Source: CAZKBP01 sp964551015
Lineage (GTDB): Bacteria > Bacteroidota > Bacteroidia > Cytophagales > Microscillaceae
Assembly: GCA_964551015.1 (NCBI GenBank)
Contig: CAZKBP010000019.1
Location: forward strand, 1-64,000
Direction: 5' to 3'
Length of the DNA: 64,000 nucleotides
Below, one piece after another: positions 44,334 through 54,380 of this stretch. The notes beneath the pieces were generated by a model. It was not told the DNA's origin. It saw only the letters and a list, made by a program, of their open reading frames with translations, and made no database searches. The position numbers and the translations under genes were made by a program. Each line of letters starts with the position of its first letter. The stretch's first letter is position 1.

Positions 44334-46229
44334 TCAGGGTATGAGTACTTGACTAATCGCGTGGGCTACACCATTGCTAGTCACAATATTAAGGCTGACT
44401 CCTAAGGCATTTTCTGAGCCAATTCCAAATTCATCTTCGTCTATAATCACTAGCTTTCCATCTTCAAAGTCAACTGTGATATTCCCGCCCGCAAGCATAG
44501 TTACTTCACCGGGTGAAAGATCTGTAGAATAGACCGCTGCACTTGCTCCAACTACGTGATACTGCAAAACAGCAAGTAAAGCCGAGGCGTCAATTTCTGA
44601 AATACCGCTTACACCCAAGCGAGCATAGAGATTTTCAAAAGCTTGATCCGTAGGCGCGAAAAGCGTAAAAGGTCCTTCGGTTGAAAATAATTGGACCAAG
44701 CCTGCCTGAGTAGCCGGGTCTTGATCTACTTTAAGTACCGCTTCTGTTAATTGGGTAAAGCTTCCCTGAGCATTCAAATTAATGAGTAAATCGCTCAGGG
44801 TTCCGTTCTCAGGAAATTGTAATTCAGGTGTAAGGATCACTTTATCCAGCAGGTAGAAGAATCCATTTTTGGCTCGATTCATCTGAGGTACCGTAACGGC
44901 AATATTTTGTTCCGGATTAGAAGGATTAATAAACGCTTGAACTGGGCTGTGCGGATCATCATTCAAAGCTAAGAAAAAAGCTTGTTCTTCTAGGGTAACA
45001 ATCGGCCCCTCACTCAAAGACGCCAGTGGGGAAGCAACTGCGTGATAGCTAATCACATCATTGATTTGCTCCGCGCTGAGTGTAGAAAGCGCATTTTCGT
45101 CTAAGCCAGTATTCGCAAAAGCAGCGTCATTGGGGATAAATACCGTCAGTTCGGCCTCAGGATTATTGAGAGCCTCGCTAAGACCTGCTACCTCTACACC
45201 TAATTCTAATAGACTCAGGTCTTTACCTAATTGTACCAATTGACCCAAAGTAAAATCCTCAGGATTGATCAAGACCTCGTCTATTTGATGAATCACTCCG
45301 TTGGTAGCAAAAATATCGCGTACGTTGAGAGAAATTTCACTCAGATTGAAAGTCTGTAAAACCAAGCGATTTCCTTCTCCTCGCTCTACTCGATAGGAGG
45401 CTTCTCTAAGCGTAGGGATGTCTACATCCTCTCTCAAATCAGTACTAAACACCGTTCCTGCCACCACGTGATAAAGAATGACTTGCTGGAGCAAAGCTTG
45501 CGGTACCTCCTCAAAATCAACTCCCAAGCGTCTGAAGAATGCCTCAAAAGCAGCATCACTGGGAGCAAAAACCGTAAAGTTCTCTTCTCCGGAAAGGGTC
45601 TCAACCAAATCCAAAACTTGAACTGCTGCCAAAAGGCTCCTGAATTCGGGAGTATTCTCATCTTGGGCGGCATTCACTACGATTTCAGCGAGATTAAGCG
45701 TGGGCTGTATCAGGACTTGATCTATTTTTTGAATCACTCCATTTTTAGCACGAATATCTTTTTTGATAATTTCCGTATTTCCATTCACGAAAAAATGCGG
45801 AGCCAAGGCCGTATTGATAAAAACATCTGCACCAATCAAGGTGTGAATACTGATTCCTTCGTCAAAAGTCTTACTCTTGAATTCTCCTTCCGCCACGTGG
45901 TAAAGCAACACATCACGAAGTATTTCAGGGTCAGCTTCCATGATGGCCTCGGCGTTCTCAAAGCCTAATGCTTGAAAAGCAGCATTATTTGGAGCAAATA
46001 CCGTCAGCTCTTCGCCCTCGATCAAGGCTTCTTCCAGTCCAGCTCGGGCGATAGCCACTGCTAACAAGTGAAGATCAGAGTCATTGGCGACAACTTCTAA
46101 GATGTTTTTTTTAGAAGAGCCTCCTCCTGGAAAAGGAAGGTTATCAATAATTTCACAGGCACTCGTAGCGAATAAGCATAGAAACACAACTAAGGTATGT
46201 CCCTTGCGAAACTTTTTTTGGATCTGCAT
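44334..46229 (-). CDS. Lipoprotein with four fasciclin (FAS1) domains
   Basis: This 631-residue surface or periplasmic adhesion-like protein has a lipoprotein signal (LCLFATSACEII). It carries four FAS1 domains starting near residues 42, 172, 322 and 480. Each shows the H1 motif (LTVFAPNNAAF, FTVFAPSDAAF, LTVFIPNDAAF, FTLFAPTDQAF). The H2 end is visible in NGVIHQIDEVLI and NGVAHAISQVLIP. Such proteins join cells or matrix. It stands alone with its own terminator. Confidence 0.93.
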   Translation of the reverse strand: MQIQKKFRKGHTLVVFLCLFATSACEIIDNLPFPGGGSSKKNILEVVANDSDLHLLAVAIARAGLEEALIEGEELTVFAPNNAAFQALGFENAEAIMEADPEILRDVLLYHVAEGEFKSKTFDEGISIHTLIGADVFINTALAPHFFVNGNTEIIKKDIRAKNGVIQKIDQVLIQPTLNLAEIVVNAAQDENTPEFRSLLAAVQVLDLVETLSGEENFTVFAPSDAAFEAFFRRLGVDFEEVPQALLQQVILYHVVAGTVFSTDLREDVDIPTLREASYRVERGEGNRLVLQTFNLSEISLNVRDIFATNGVIHQIDEVLINPEDFTLGQLVQLGKDLSLLELGVEVAGLSEALNNPEAELTVFIPNDAAFANTGLDENALSTLSAEQINDVISYHAVASPLASLSEGPIVTLEEQAFFLALNDDPHSPVQAFINPSNPEQNIAVTVPQMNRAKNGFFYLLDKVILTPELQFPENGTLSDLLINLNAQGSFTQLTEAVLKVDQDPATQAGLVQLFSTEGPFTLFAPTDQAFENLYARLGVSGISEIDASALLAVLQYHVVGASAAVYSTDLSPGEVTMLAGGNITVDFEDGKLVIIDEDEFGIGSENALGVSLNIVTSNGVAHAISQVLIP

Positions 46230-46450
46230 AAGGATTATTTTTTTTGGTTAAAAAGAATAAAAAGGACAAAAGATAGAAGCGCTTCTATAGTAAGAGAGCC
46301 GGAGAAAAGGAAATTGGTTGGAATTAGAAAAGCTCGAAAAGAAATTTTTTAGAAAAATGCCCCATCTTCAAGTGAGCATTCATCCTAAACTAAGAAATAA
46401 TCGGAACAAAGCTCTAAAAAGAAAAACGAACCATCTACAAAGAATCCAAG

Positions 46451-47863
46451 TCAATCAGGGAGCCAAATTTTAAGCCGAGATATGACAGCTTGATAAGCTG
46501 TATCTTGGGCTATGTTTTTCCATTCGTGCGGATCACTTTGGTGGTCATAGAGTTCTTCGGAGCCATCTCGATAGCGGATATAGCGCCATCTTCGGTCGCG
46601 TAAAGCATAATTCCCTTGTCCATAAGTAGTCAGGGTGGGCTTTTGGCGAGGTAAGGCAGGATTTTTAATCCAAGGTTTTAAACTCTCACCGTCCAGCCAT
46701 AGAGAGTCATAAGATAGCTCACACAGATCCGCCAAAGTAGGATAGATATCCAGTAGGCTTACGGGCGCTTTACATATCCCACCTTCTCGGCCAAGCTTGG
46801 GTACTTTGAACATCAGGAGACTGCGGGTGGATTCTTCCCAGAGTGTTCTTTTCTCCCAGTGCTGTTTTTCACCCAAGTGTAGCCCATGGTCGCTGACCAG
46901 ACACAAGATGGTATTGTTTGCGTAGGGGCTTGCTTCCAGAGCTTGTATTACCCTACCTACTAGGTAATCCATGTAACTAATTGAGGCAAGGTAGGCTTTG
47001 ACTATATTTTGCCATTCCCCTACTCCAATCACTTTCTGGTGATTTGCTCCGGTCAGAGCTATTTGTTTGCCCAGAGTGGGGATGTCTTCCAAGTCATCGG
47101 CAAGCGTCTCAGGTAATAAAATCGTGGTGGTGTCATAAATATCAAAAAAGCGAGCAGGAGCTACCAAGGGCAGGTGAGGTCGGTAAATGCCATAGGCCAA
47201 GAAGAAGGGTTGGAACTGTGTACTTTCCAACTGTCTAATCAGGTATTCTAAGCCCTGGTGGTCGGGAAGATCAAAGTCATCACCTTTCCAAATTTCATAA
47301 TTAAAAAACCGTGGAGAAGGGTGATTTACCCTTTCTCCCAAACTCTGGTCAATCGGGAAGGGTCCGTAGCCCTTGTCCCGTAGATGCATATCGTCCCAGA
47401 TTTGCTTCAAGCGATCCGCATCGGGAAGAGAATAGGGATTATCATGGTGGACTTTACCAATCCAATACGTTTTATAACCATTTTGATGAAAAAGCTCAGG
47501 GAGAAGTATTGCCTCTCTGGCCAGAGGAGCATCATTCCAATGATTCTCATTGGTGTAAATCCCTGTACGATGTGGAGCCCTTCCCGTGAGTATGGACGCC
47601 CGCGAAGGGCCACAAACGGGTGCTACGCAATGGGCATTACTAAACAAGATACTTTCTTGCATCAGGCGATCCAAATGAGGGGTTTGTACCTGAGGATGCC
47701 CTCCCAAAGGGCCTACCCAATCATTGAGATCATCTACGATGATTAGAATGACATTCGTTTTGAAAACGGCTTGCTCGGGATGATAAGTGCATCTGGTGAG
47801 GAATAGTAAACTGACAAAATTCAGGATATTAATCAAAAAAAGCTGGTTGCGTTTCCCTTTCAT
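46451..47863 (-). CDS. Type I sulfatase (iduronate-2-sulfatase-like)
   Basis: This 470-residue sulfatase has the formylglycine site Cys84 in VCGPSRASILTG (CxPSR type). The metal Asp pair lies in IIVDDLNDW and the second-half metal site in LVSDHGLHLG. It has an exported N-terminus ending near Cys25 with a poor lipobox (Arg at -1). A formylglycine-generating enzyme is needed for activity and none is in the window. It overlaps the upstream membrane protein gene by four bases (ATGA), so the two are translationally coupled. The substrate is likely a sulfated glycan. Confidence 0.92.
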   Translation of the reverse strand: MKGKRNQLFLINILNFVSLLFLTRCTYHPEQAVFKTNVILIIVDDLNDWVGPLGGHPQVQTPHLDRLMQESILFSNAHCVAPVCGPSRASILTGRAPHRTGIYTNENHWNDAPLAREAILLPELFHQNGYKTYWIGKVHHDNPYSLPDADRLKQIWDDMHLRDKGYGPFPIDQSLGERVNHPSPRFFNYEIWKGDDFDLPDHQGLEYLIRQLESTQFQPFFLAYGIYRPHLPLVAPARFFDIYDTTTILLPETLADDLEDIPTLGKQIALTGANHQKVIGVGEWQNIVKAYLASISYMDYLVGRVIQALEASPYANNTILCLVSDHGLHLGEKQHWEKRTLWEESTRSLLMFKVPKLGREGGICKAPVSLLDIYPTLADLCELSYDSLWLDGESLKPWIKNPALPRQKPTLTTYGQGNYALRDRRWRYIRYRDGSEELYDHQSDPHEWKNIAQDTAYQAVISRLKIWLPD

Positions 47864-50721
47864 TGTTTTAGGATTTGGTCAGTCCAAGTTAAGCTTTCTT
47901 GACTATTTTTAAAATGTTCGATATAGATTCCGACTTGATATTGGTCTGATTTTAATTTTGCCTTAGAAATTTTCAGTTGAAATCCACTGTGGTCCAAAAG
48001 TGGGTTATCAAAGTGTTTACTCACGTCTTCACGGAGTACTGGTTTGGTAGATATTAGATATTGGCGCTGACCTGAGCGCAAAGCAATTTTAATTTGCGTA
48101 TCTTGTGTGTTGGTTTTTGGGAGAAAAGCCCAACCTTTGAGTCTTACAAATTCAGGCGAGTGTTCTTGCTCCAAGTGATATCGAATTTTTTCCTCACTTG
48201 ATGGGAGATTCTTTACTAACTTCCATTTTTGAGATTGCAGAGGAATCTTGTATCCCGTCCAAGCAAAGTAAGACTCACCTCTGAGCGTATCTGACAAGTA
48301 CAATCCGACTTGGTAATCTCCATCTTGAAAAGCAGACTTATCCACGGAAACACGATAACCAGTATGATTTAATTGCTCATTTTGAAAAGATTCTCCAACA
48401 TCTGGTCTAAATACGGTTTGGGTAGGTATTTTGTAAATTTGATTTTCTGATGCAAAAATTAGAGAAATTTGCTGATGATTAGCTTGATAATGATTAGGAA
48501 AAGCCCAACCTTTACAAGAAAAAGTGCCCTCACCATCTTCATAAGAGAATGAATATTTCAAGTTTTTAGTAAGCGATGGTACAATTTCTAGATGCTCTGG
48601 TTTTGAGACAGATATCTCTACATTTTCCTGCGTGATTATATAAGATGAGGATCCCTGCTCACCATCAGTAATGTACAAGCCTACTTGGTAAACCCCGGGT
48701 TCTAATTGATCTTTCGTGAAAGTATTGACAAAACCAGATCTCAATAGACGTTGGTTTTGAAAATGCGTGGCTATGTCTGGTCTCTCTATTTTTAGAGATT
48801 GACTTTTATAAATTTCTCCACTCCCTGCAATCAATAATAAAGAGGTGTTGTTATCCTGTGAGTTGTTATCATTCTCTACAAAGGCCCAGCCTGAAAGATA
48901 CACATAATCTGTTTTGGAGATTAGCTCATCGAAAGCGTATTTTATTTTCCGGGAGGTATCAATTGGAGCCTCCTTGGTCTTTTCTAGACTTGAGGGCTCG
49001 TAGGAGGCTGGTAATTTTGTGATTGCTTGAGGATTTTCACGAATTAACTTCAAAAAAATATCATCTTTTTTGCTGGCAGGATAAAATAAATCGTATCCAT
49101 CTAAATGAAAATAACGAAGAGTTCCCAAACGCATGGGAACCAAGAATCGCCAGCGATGTGCTGGGATGGAAACAAAAAGAAGAGAGGTATCTTGTATTTC
49201 ATTGTTGATCAATTTTGCTTGAATATCTTTTCTAGAATTATTTATTTCTAATCCATTTGCCCGAGCCACGTAGCCAAGGTTAATTGCGTTTCTCGCTTCG
49301 GCAGCAAAACGTGAAAAATATATATAATCATGTTTGGAAAGATAATTGGCTTCGTATGGTGGGTAAAATGAAATCTTCCCGAAGTTTTTGAAAACAGCTC
49401 TCCAAGAATCTTCCGAAAGGGGAATGTTGTATGTCTGGTTTTTAAACTTTTTTGCCTGAAGGAAAGGCCGTAAATCATAAATTTGAATCGTGAAAGCCAA
49501 GATAATTAGCAAATGTGCTATGATTTTGCGAGGAAAAAACTGCCACACTACGTACAAAGCTCCCACCAAAATGAAATAATAAACCAGCCAAAAAAAACGA
49601 GCACTAGCCCGGAAGATATTACCCAATTTTAGCAAGAAATCTGGCCAAGGCATTTCTAAAACAACTTGGTCGTGCCAAGTGACCCGATTAGTGACGGAGA
49701 AAACCAACAACAGGAAAGCAAAAATGAATAGCAGCAAAATTTTATAATTCGCTTTTTTCAGGCTTCTTATTCTAATAAAGCCAAAAAAAACTGTCAAAAT
49801 TACCAACAAAATTACCCCAGCCCCCAAATACATGAAGCTCTCGTACTGATGCCAACTTACCGCTGGGTAGCTGGGTAGTAGCCTGGAATAGCCCCAGGGG
49901 TTAAAGAGGGCATCGAGATTCAGACTGTAGAGCCCGTAAGCCTGAGCTACCTCGTAGGTTTCTCTATTTTCTAGACCAATGTAGCCCACAGTCACCCAAA
50001 CCAAGAGCAGAGATGCCAAACTCGAACCTAGATAGCCCAGAAAACCCTTCCACGTGATTTGCTGCTCGGCAATCCATATTTTGAGCAGATTAAAAAATAA
50101 GAATCCCCCAATCATGGAACAGAGATAAGGATTCAATAAAGCGCTGATTATCAGTAAAGTCCATTGATACCAGAAGATACCACGAAGTGAATGCTGACGT
50201 GAATCCAACAAGTACACCCAGAGATTAAGAATAATCAACCAATGTGCACACAAGGCCGGATGAATATCCCGGTGGATGAGTACCGGATTAAAGACCAAAA
50301 ACAAAACCGCAAGGATAAGTAGCCAGCCTCGGAAACCCAAATGGTGAAACAGCTTCCTCGCCGACCACGCCATCAAAAGATGACACGAAAATAACCAAAA
50401 TCCCAGATACTGAAAATTTTCGGGTAGTAAAGGCGACAATAATTTGAGAGGAATCGCCAAGAGAGGAATGGAGTCGGTAAAACCCACGTTCGTACCAATG
50501 GGGTAATAGTAATTCTGAATACTACCCAGCGGGAAAGTCCAGGGCTCGAAACGATAAAAGTACCAGCCCAGATAATGAGTCGCCCAATCGTCTCGCATCA
50601 ACCAAGCCGTTTTGGTAGGTAATAAAATCTGCAAACCATAACGCTGGTGATAGAAAAGAAGAATCAGTAAAAAATAGATGCCCCCTTCTAAAAAACTAAC
50701 TCGAGCCGGATTAGCGTCCAT
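47860..50721 (-). CDS. Large membrane protein (DUF6311-like) with three GWAF repeats
   Basis: This 953-residue protein has an N-terminal multi-helix domain of about ten to twelve helices. It resembles DUF6311 in wording such as RDDWATHYLGWYFYRFEPW and NVGFTDSIPLLAIPLK, a glycosyltransferase GT-C-like layout. After a soluble stretch come three ~105-residue repeats starting near 595, 720 and 845. Each shows GWAF, R-x-DV-x2-x-F, SGF/TGY and YQVGxYI. I start it at 50721 because longer starts overlap the upstream gene by 70 bases. Its job in surface glycan building is inferred from its neighbours. Confidence 0.72.
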   Translation of the reverse strand: MDANPARVSFLEGGIYFLLILLFYHQRYGLQILLPTKTAWLMRDDWATHYLGWYFYRFEPWTFPLGSIQNYYYPIGTNVGFTDSIPLLAIPLKLLSPLLPENFQYLGFWLFSCHLLMAWSARKLFHHLGFRGWLLILAVLFLVFNPVLIHRDIHPALCAHWLIILNLWVYLLDSRQHSLRGIFWYQWTLLIISALLNPYLCSMIGGFLFFNLLKIWIAEQQITWKGFLGYLGSSLASLLLVWVTVGYIGLENRETYEVAQAYGLYSLNLDALFNPWGYSRLLPSYPAVSWHQYESFMYLGAGVILLVILTVFFGFIRIRSLKKANYKILLLFIFAFLLLVFSVTNRVTWHDQVVLEMPWPDFLLKLGNIFRASARFFWLVYYFILVGALYVVWQFFPRKIIAHLLIILAFTIQIYDLRPFLQAKKFKNQTYNIPLSEDSWRAVFKNFGKISFYPPYEANYLSKHDYIYFSRFAAEARNAINLGYVARANGLEINNSRKDIQAKLINNEIQDTSLLFVSIPAHRWRFLVPMRLGTLRYFHLDGYDLFYPASKKDDIFLKLIRENPQAITKLPASYEPSSLEKTKEAPIDTSRKIKYAFDELISKTDYVYLSGWAFVENDNNSQDNNTSLLLIAGSGEIYKSQSLKIERPDIATHFQNQRLLRSGFVNTFTKDQLEPGVYQVGLYITDGEQGSSSYIITQENVEISVSKPEHLEIVPSLTKNLKYSFSYEDGEGTFSCKGWAFPNHYQANHQQISLIFASENQIYKIPTQTVFRPDVGESFQNEQLNHTGYRVSVDKSAFQDGDYQVGLYLSDTLRGESYFAWTGYKIPLQSQKWKLVKNLPSSEEKIRYHLEQEHSPEFVRLKGWAFLPKTNTQDTQIKIALRSGQRQYLISTKPVLREDVSKHFDNPLLDHSGFQLKISKAKLKSDQYQVGIYIEHFKNSQESLTWTDQILKQ

Positions 50722-51505
50722 TTCTCTGGTCTGAATTTGAAGGAATTTCCTCATCCTGATTAAGTAGTTGTGTTTTCTTTGCACGATAGACCAAGTATAT
50801 TTTCAATAGATCAAATGGGACTTGCAACATGTAAAGAAAAGAAACTTTCGAGTTTTTTTGATGAATCCAAGCTTCTACTGGAACTTCCAAAACGGATAGA
50901 CGTGCCTTTTCTTCACCCAATACTTGCATCAAGCGAAATAATAGTTCTATATCAAAGAGCCATTTACTTTGAAAGGGTTCTTTAAACAAGGCAGGAACCA
51001 AACTAGCCCGAAATACCTTCGCCCCACATTGCGTATCATAAACGGCCAAACCCAAAAGAAAGCTGGCAAGGGTAGCAAAGATCCGCCCCAGATAATGCCG
51101 ATAAGCACTCCGCTCCACAACAGCACCTAACCTCTTGATACGCGACCCCATTACCAATAAATATTTCTCTTGGCTTAGTTGAATCAATCTTTGCATTTCC
51201 ACGAGAGGTGTGGCAAAGTCAGCATCCATAAAGCTAATGGTAGCAAAATCTTCCCACTCTGCCGCTGCTAACATCCCGGTGCGTACAGCTTCTGCCTTTC
51301 CTTTGTTTTCTTGAGTAATTGCTCGAATGCGATTCTCACTGTTCTGTGCCAATTTATTCAGCAGGGGATAAGTCTGGTCGCGACTTCCATCATCTACTAA
51401 ACAAAAATAATAATTGGGATATTCCCTACAAAACGCCGCGATGGCCTTAGTGTCCAATCTGTGCTCTTCGTTGTAACAGGGTATTATGATACAATTTTTC
51501 TGCAT
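50711..51505 (-). CDS. Glycosyltransferase family 2 (DPG-synthase-like)
   Basis: This 264-residue transferase has the GT2 start CIIIPCYNEEHRLD and the divalent metal DxD-like site (ISFMDADFATPL). It also has DTQCGAKVFR, a feature of dolichyl-phosphate glucosyltransferase-like proteins. One or two hydrophobic C-terminal stretches are possible. It overlaps the methyltransferase by 22 bases at its 5' end and the membrane protein by about 11 at its 3' end, so the operon is tight. Confidence 0.9.
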   Translation of the reverse strand: MQKNCIIIPCYNEEHRLDTKAIAAFCREYPNYYFCLVDDGSRDQTYPLLNKLAQNSENRIRAITQENKGKAEAVRTGMLAAAEWEDFATISFMDADFATPLVEMQRLIQLSQEKYLLVMGSRIKRLGAVVERSAYRHYLGRIFATLASFLLGLAVYDTQCGAKVFRASLVPALFKEPFQSKWLFDIELLFRLMQVLGEEKARLSVLEVPVEAWIHQKNSKVSFLYMLQVPFDLLKIYLVYRAKKTQLLNQDEEIPSNSDQRNGR

Positions 51506-52284
51506 ATAGCATAGTTAGAAAGGCCCGGTAATTTCAGCCCCATTCTGTGCAAAAAGCGAGTCATTTTGAAATCCGTGATAAGAGCATTTTTTAGCAATAG
51601 GGTCTGTGTATTCCCTCCTTGCCAGGCTCCAATGCCCTGAGCTTGCCGTGGACGAGGATTGAGTTTTTCAATAAGCACGCGCACTCCTCTGGGAATGAGG
51701 AGGCTACTAAAAAAATATCCTTCTTTGATTATTTCCAATCCGGCTTCGTGCATGTGTCTTTTGAGAGAAGCATTCGTGTATCGGCGGTAGTGTTCTAGAA
51801 AATAATCATGAGAGCAAAATAGTTGCTGAAAGGCAGGCACACTGATGATAAATAAAGTACCAGAGCTCATCTGCGGAAAGCTACTCAACCAACGCATAAA
51901 GCTAATATCGTCTTGAATATGCTCAATCACATCCAAGAGCAAAACAATATCAATATGAGGATAATTGCCCTTGTCTAGCGCATCTGGCAGGGAGGCGTAA
52001 ATGTCAATCGAGCGATTCTCGAATTTCTTCCGGAGATGCTGCAGCATCGTTTCTTCAAAAGAAATATCTACGGCTAGGAATCGTGAGGCAGGCATTCGCT
52101 CAGAAAGAGATTCCACAAAAAAAGTATCTCCACAGCCCATATCCAGCACCGTACCCGTTTGAGCTTCGATTTGTGGCAAAAAATCTTGAAGAATCTGATA
52201 GACTACTTCCAAACGAGCTTGCTCCCAAGGATGTCTTATCGCTTCGGGCTGCTTTTGATGAATCGCTGCTTCTTTTAAATCCAT
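51484..52284 (-). CDS. Class I SAM-dependent methyltransferase
   Basis: This 266-residue protein has a Rossmann methyltransferase fold with motif I in VLDMGCGDTFFVE, motif II near FLAVDISFEETM and the acidic post-motif IVLLLDVIEHIQDD. It opens the four-gene overlapping operon that continues with the glycosyltransferase, membrane protein and sulfatase. I take the second in-frame ATG (52284) as start because the first adds only eight residues. The substrate is unknown. Confidence 0.88.
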   Translation of the reverse strand: MDLKEAAIHQKQPEAIRHPWEQARLEVVYQILQDFLPQIEAQTGTVLDMGCGDTFFVESLSERMPASRFLAVDISFEETMLQHLRKKFENRSIDIYASLPDALDKGNYPHIDIVLLLDVIEHIQDDISFMRWLSSFPQMSSGTLFIISVPAFQQLFCSHDYFLEHYRRYTNASLKRHMHEAGLEIIKEGYFFSSLLIPRGVRVLIEKLNPRPRQAQGIGAWQGGNTQTLLLKNALITDFKMTRFLHRMGLKLPGLSNYAICRKIVS

Positions 52285-52325
52285 AATAAAGTATTGACAT
52301 ACAAACACTTCCTGATAAAAGAAGC

Positions 52326-53840
52326 TTAATTTTTGATTACTCTCTTGACAATGTTACCCTTGGCGGAGCGAATTTCCAACCAATACATTCCAGCGGCCAA
52401 GTCTCGCAGATCTAAGCTTTTTTGGTCGACTCCTGTTTTTTTATACTGATATTGGCTCAGCTCTCTTCCCTGTGCATCTCTCACCCGAATCTGAAAATCA
52501 CCCACGGTCGGGTCTGTGAGTTTGATATTCAATACTCCCGCAGAAGGATTGGGAAAGAAGTGAATGCCCTGTTCCAATTTCTCTTCTTCCAGACCTAGTA
52601 CAATTGGATTATTCGGAACCGAGATACGAATGATTTTGTCATCATTCCCCTTGCCCGTGTTCGCTAATACCCCGTTTACCCCAGTGTTAGAGGTAGATAC
52701 ATAAATATCTCCTGAGGGCGAAATGCAAATATCTCTTAATCTACCAAATAGGCCATTGAAATAAGTTTCTTCCTGAACGATTTGCTTTCCGTCTTCACTC
52801 AGTGTCAGCACACGCATATCTCTTTCTTTTAGAGTCATCAGCAAAATCTTTCCTTCAAACTCGGGAATCAAATCAAAATTATAGAAATCCATACCCGAGG
52901 GAGCCACAGTAGGGGTCCAGGTCAAGAGTGGCTCTCTGATTTCATTCTCTTCACAGAAGGGCAATTCAGGCCCCACGTAGCCGTCCGTACCGGGTTGGGT
53001 ATTACCATCACAAAAGCCGTGTACGTAAGGCCAACCGTAATTTTTACCTACCTCAATGATGTTAATTTCATCGTCCGTGCCAGGGCCATTTTCCGAACTG
53101 TATAGAATTTGCCCGTCTGGTGAGTACACCAAGCCCATGGCGTTTCGATGCCCCCAAGACCAAACATAGCTCCCCGGTATAGGATTGTCTTCAGGAACAC
53201 TACCATCTAAGTTGATTCTCAGGATTTTACCCACGATACTACTCGTATCTTGGGGAAGTTGTAGCTTACGAGCATCACCCGAGGTAAGCATGATTTTGTG
53301 GTCAGGACTTACTACCATACGTCCGGAGTGATGGGCATTCTCAGAGCCTACTACATCAAGAATTATTTCTGGATCAATCAAGGTATCCTGAAGGGGATCA
53401 AAAGCATATTTGACCAACTTGGAACGAATAGAAGAAGTATCTCCGAGTATAGCCAAATAATTATAAAATAAATAAACAAAAGGCTCTTGCTCGAACTCTG
53501 GATGGAGTACCATGCCAAATAAGCCTAGCTCAGGCCAGCGTGTTCCCGGAGTAAGCGTGGGATGTTCGTCAGTATGTACGTCTGGTAAGTTCAGAAGTAT
53601 CTTTACTTCACCGGTCTCGGGATTCACTTTGCTCACTCTACCCACGGTAACTTCGGTATACCAAATCCAATTATCTGGCCCCCAGAGGATTTCCCAGGCG
53701 GGACTGGGTAAGTTCTGTACGATGGTCGTAGTATCCAAAAGGGTAGAATCTAGTTGAATTTGTGCTTGAGCTTTTGGGAAGAAAAGAAGTTGTAAACCTA
53801 AGTACAGCGTTATGGAGTAACAAAAGACTTTGGTGTTCAT
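52326..53840 (-). CDS. T9SS-exported PQQ-type sugar dehydrogenase (glucose/sorbosone dehydrogenase family)
   Basis: This 504-residue secreted beta-propeller enzyme has a signal peptide ending near PKAQAQ. It has the family markers PSPAWEILWGPDNWIWYTE, a GHRNAMGLVYSPDG blade and SSENGPGTDDEINIIEVGKNYGWP. The last ~80 residues are a T9SS type A sorting domain (IHFFPNPSAGVLNIKL to IVKRVIKN). Related enzymes oxidise aldoses with PQQ. Activity on a given sugar cannot be read here. It is followed by the methyltransferase operon 41 bp downstream. Confidence 0.9.
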   Translation of the reverse strand: MNTKVFCYSITLYLGLQLLFFPKAQAQIQLDSTLLDTTTIVQNLPSPAWEILWGPDNWIWYTEVTVGRVSKVNPETGEVKILLNLPDVHTDEHPTLTPGTRWPELGLFGMVLHPEFEQEPFVYLFYNYLAILGDTSSIRSKLVKYAFDPLQDTLIDPEIILDVVGSENAHHSGRMVVSPDHKIMLTSGDARKLQLPQDTSSIVGKILRINLDGSVPEDNPIPGSYVWSWGHRNAMGLVYSPDGQILYSSENGPGTDDEINIIEVGKNYGWPYVHGFCDGNTQPGTDGYVGPELPFCEENEIREPLLTWTPTVAPSGMDFYNFDLIPEFEGKILLMTLKERDMRVLTLSEDGKQIVQEETYFNGLFGRLRDICISPSGDIYVSTSNTGVNGVLANTGKGNDDKIIRISVPNNPIVLGLEEEKLEQGIHFFPNPSAGVLNIKLTDPTVGDFQIRVRDAQGRELSQYQYKKTGVDQKSLDLRDLAAGMYWLEIRSAKGNIVKRVIKN

Positions 53841-53894
53841 AAAAATAGGTTTGAGTAGTTTTCAGAAATAGGATAGATAAGCAGAGAAGTTGGC

Positions 53895-54341
53895 CTAGCC
53901 TTTGAAAACAATGAATTTCTTACTAACAAAATTCCAAGCCACCACGATGATGATCGCTAAGCCCTTTGCCAGCAAATAGTGTAGATATAATTGCTCGATG
54001 GCTAGCTTCATGATTAAATAATTGAGCAAGAGCCCAATCACCGCCATCACGGTAAAAGCCACGAACTCAAAGCCCTGAGAGTATTTACCTGATTCAAAAA
54101 CCCAAGTTCGGCTCAGCCAATAATTCAAGCCCACCGCCAATGAAAAAGCAAAGGTATTGAACCAATAAATATGAGATTGACCAAAATACTCTACCAAGGC
54201 AACCAACACACCAACCTCTAGGGTGGCGCTTAGTGCTCCCGTGATGGCAAAACGTATAAACTGAACGTACACTGGGTTGCTGAGATAGGTAAGCGATAAA
54301 TGCTGCGCTACTTTACGGATTCTTTCCATGGTTTGCGTCAC
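53895..54341 (-). CDS. GtrA-like membrane protein
   Basis: This 148-residue inner-membrane protein has four helices and the GtrA pattern (FIRFAITGALSATLEVGVLVAL, FAFSLAVGLNYWLSRTWVF, IIVVAWNFVSKKFIVFKG). GtrA proteins move lipid-linked sugars across the membrane. It sits with sugar-nucleotide genes, which fits. The ATG at 54329 is an alternative start. Confidence 0.9.
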   Translation of the reverse strand: MTQTMERIRKVAQHLSLTYLSNPVYVQFIRFAITGALSATLEVGVLVALVEYFGQSHIYWFNTFAFSLAVGLNYWLSRTWVFESGKYSQGFEFVAFTVMAVIGLLLNYLIMKLAIEQLYLHYLLAKGLAIIIVVAWNFVSKKFIVFKG

Positions 54342-54361
54342 TAGTTTGAGGATTTAGTTCG

Positions 54362-54369
54362 CAAATATA
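54362..54369 (-). promoter_or_regulatory. -7 motif of gtrA-like gene
   Basis: On the minus strand it reads TATATTTG, a full match to TAnnTTTG, about 20 bp before the start codon. There is no matching -33 box. Confidence 0.4.
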
Positions 54370-54380
54370 TATAAAAATCC

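Noticed and set aside
46451..47863. Sulfatase as a clear lipoprotein
   Set aside because: The only candidate Cys is preceded by Arg, which does not fit a lipobox; export is likely but the lipid anchor is uncertain.
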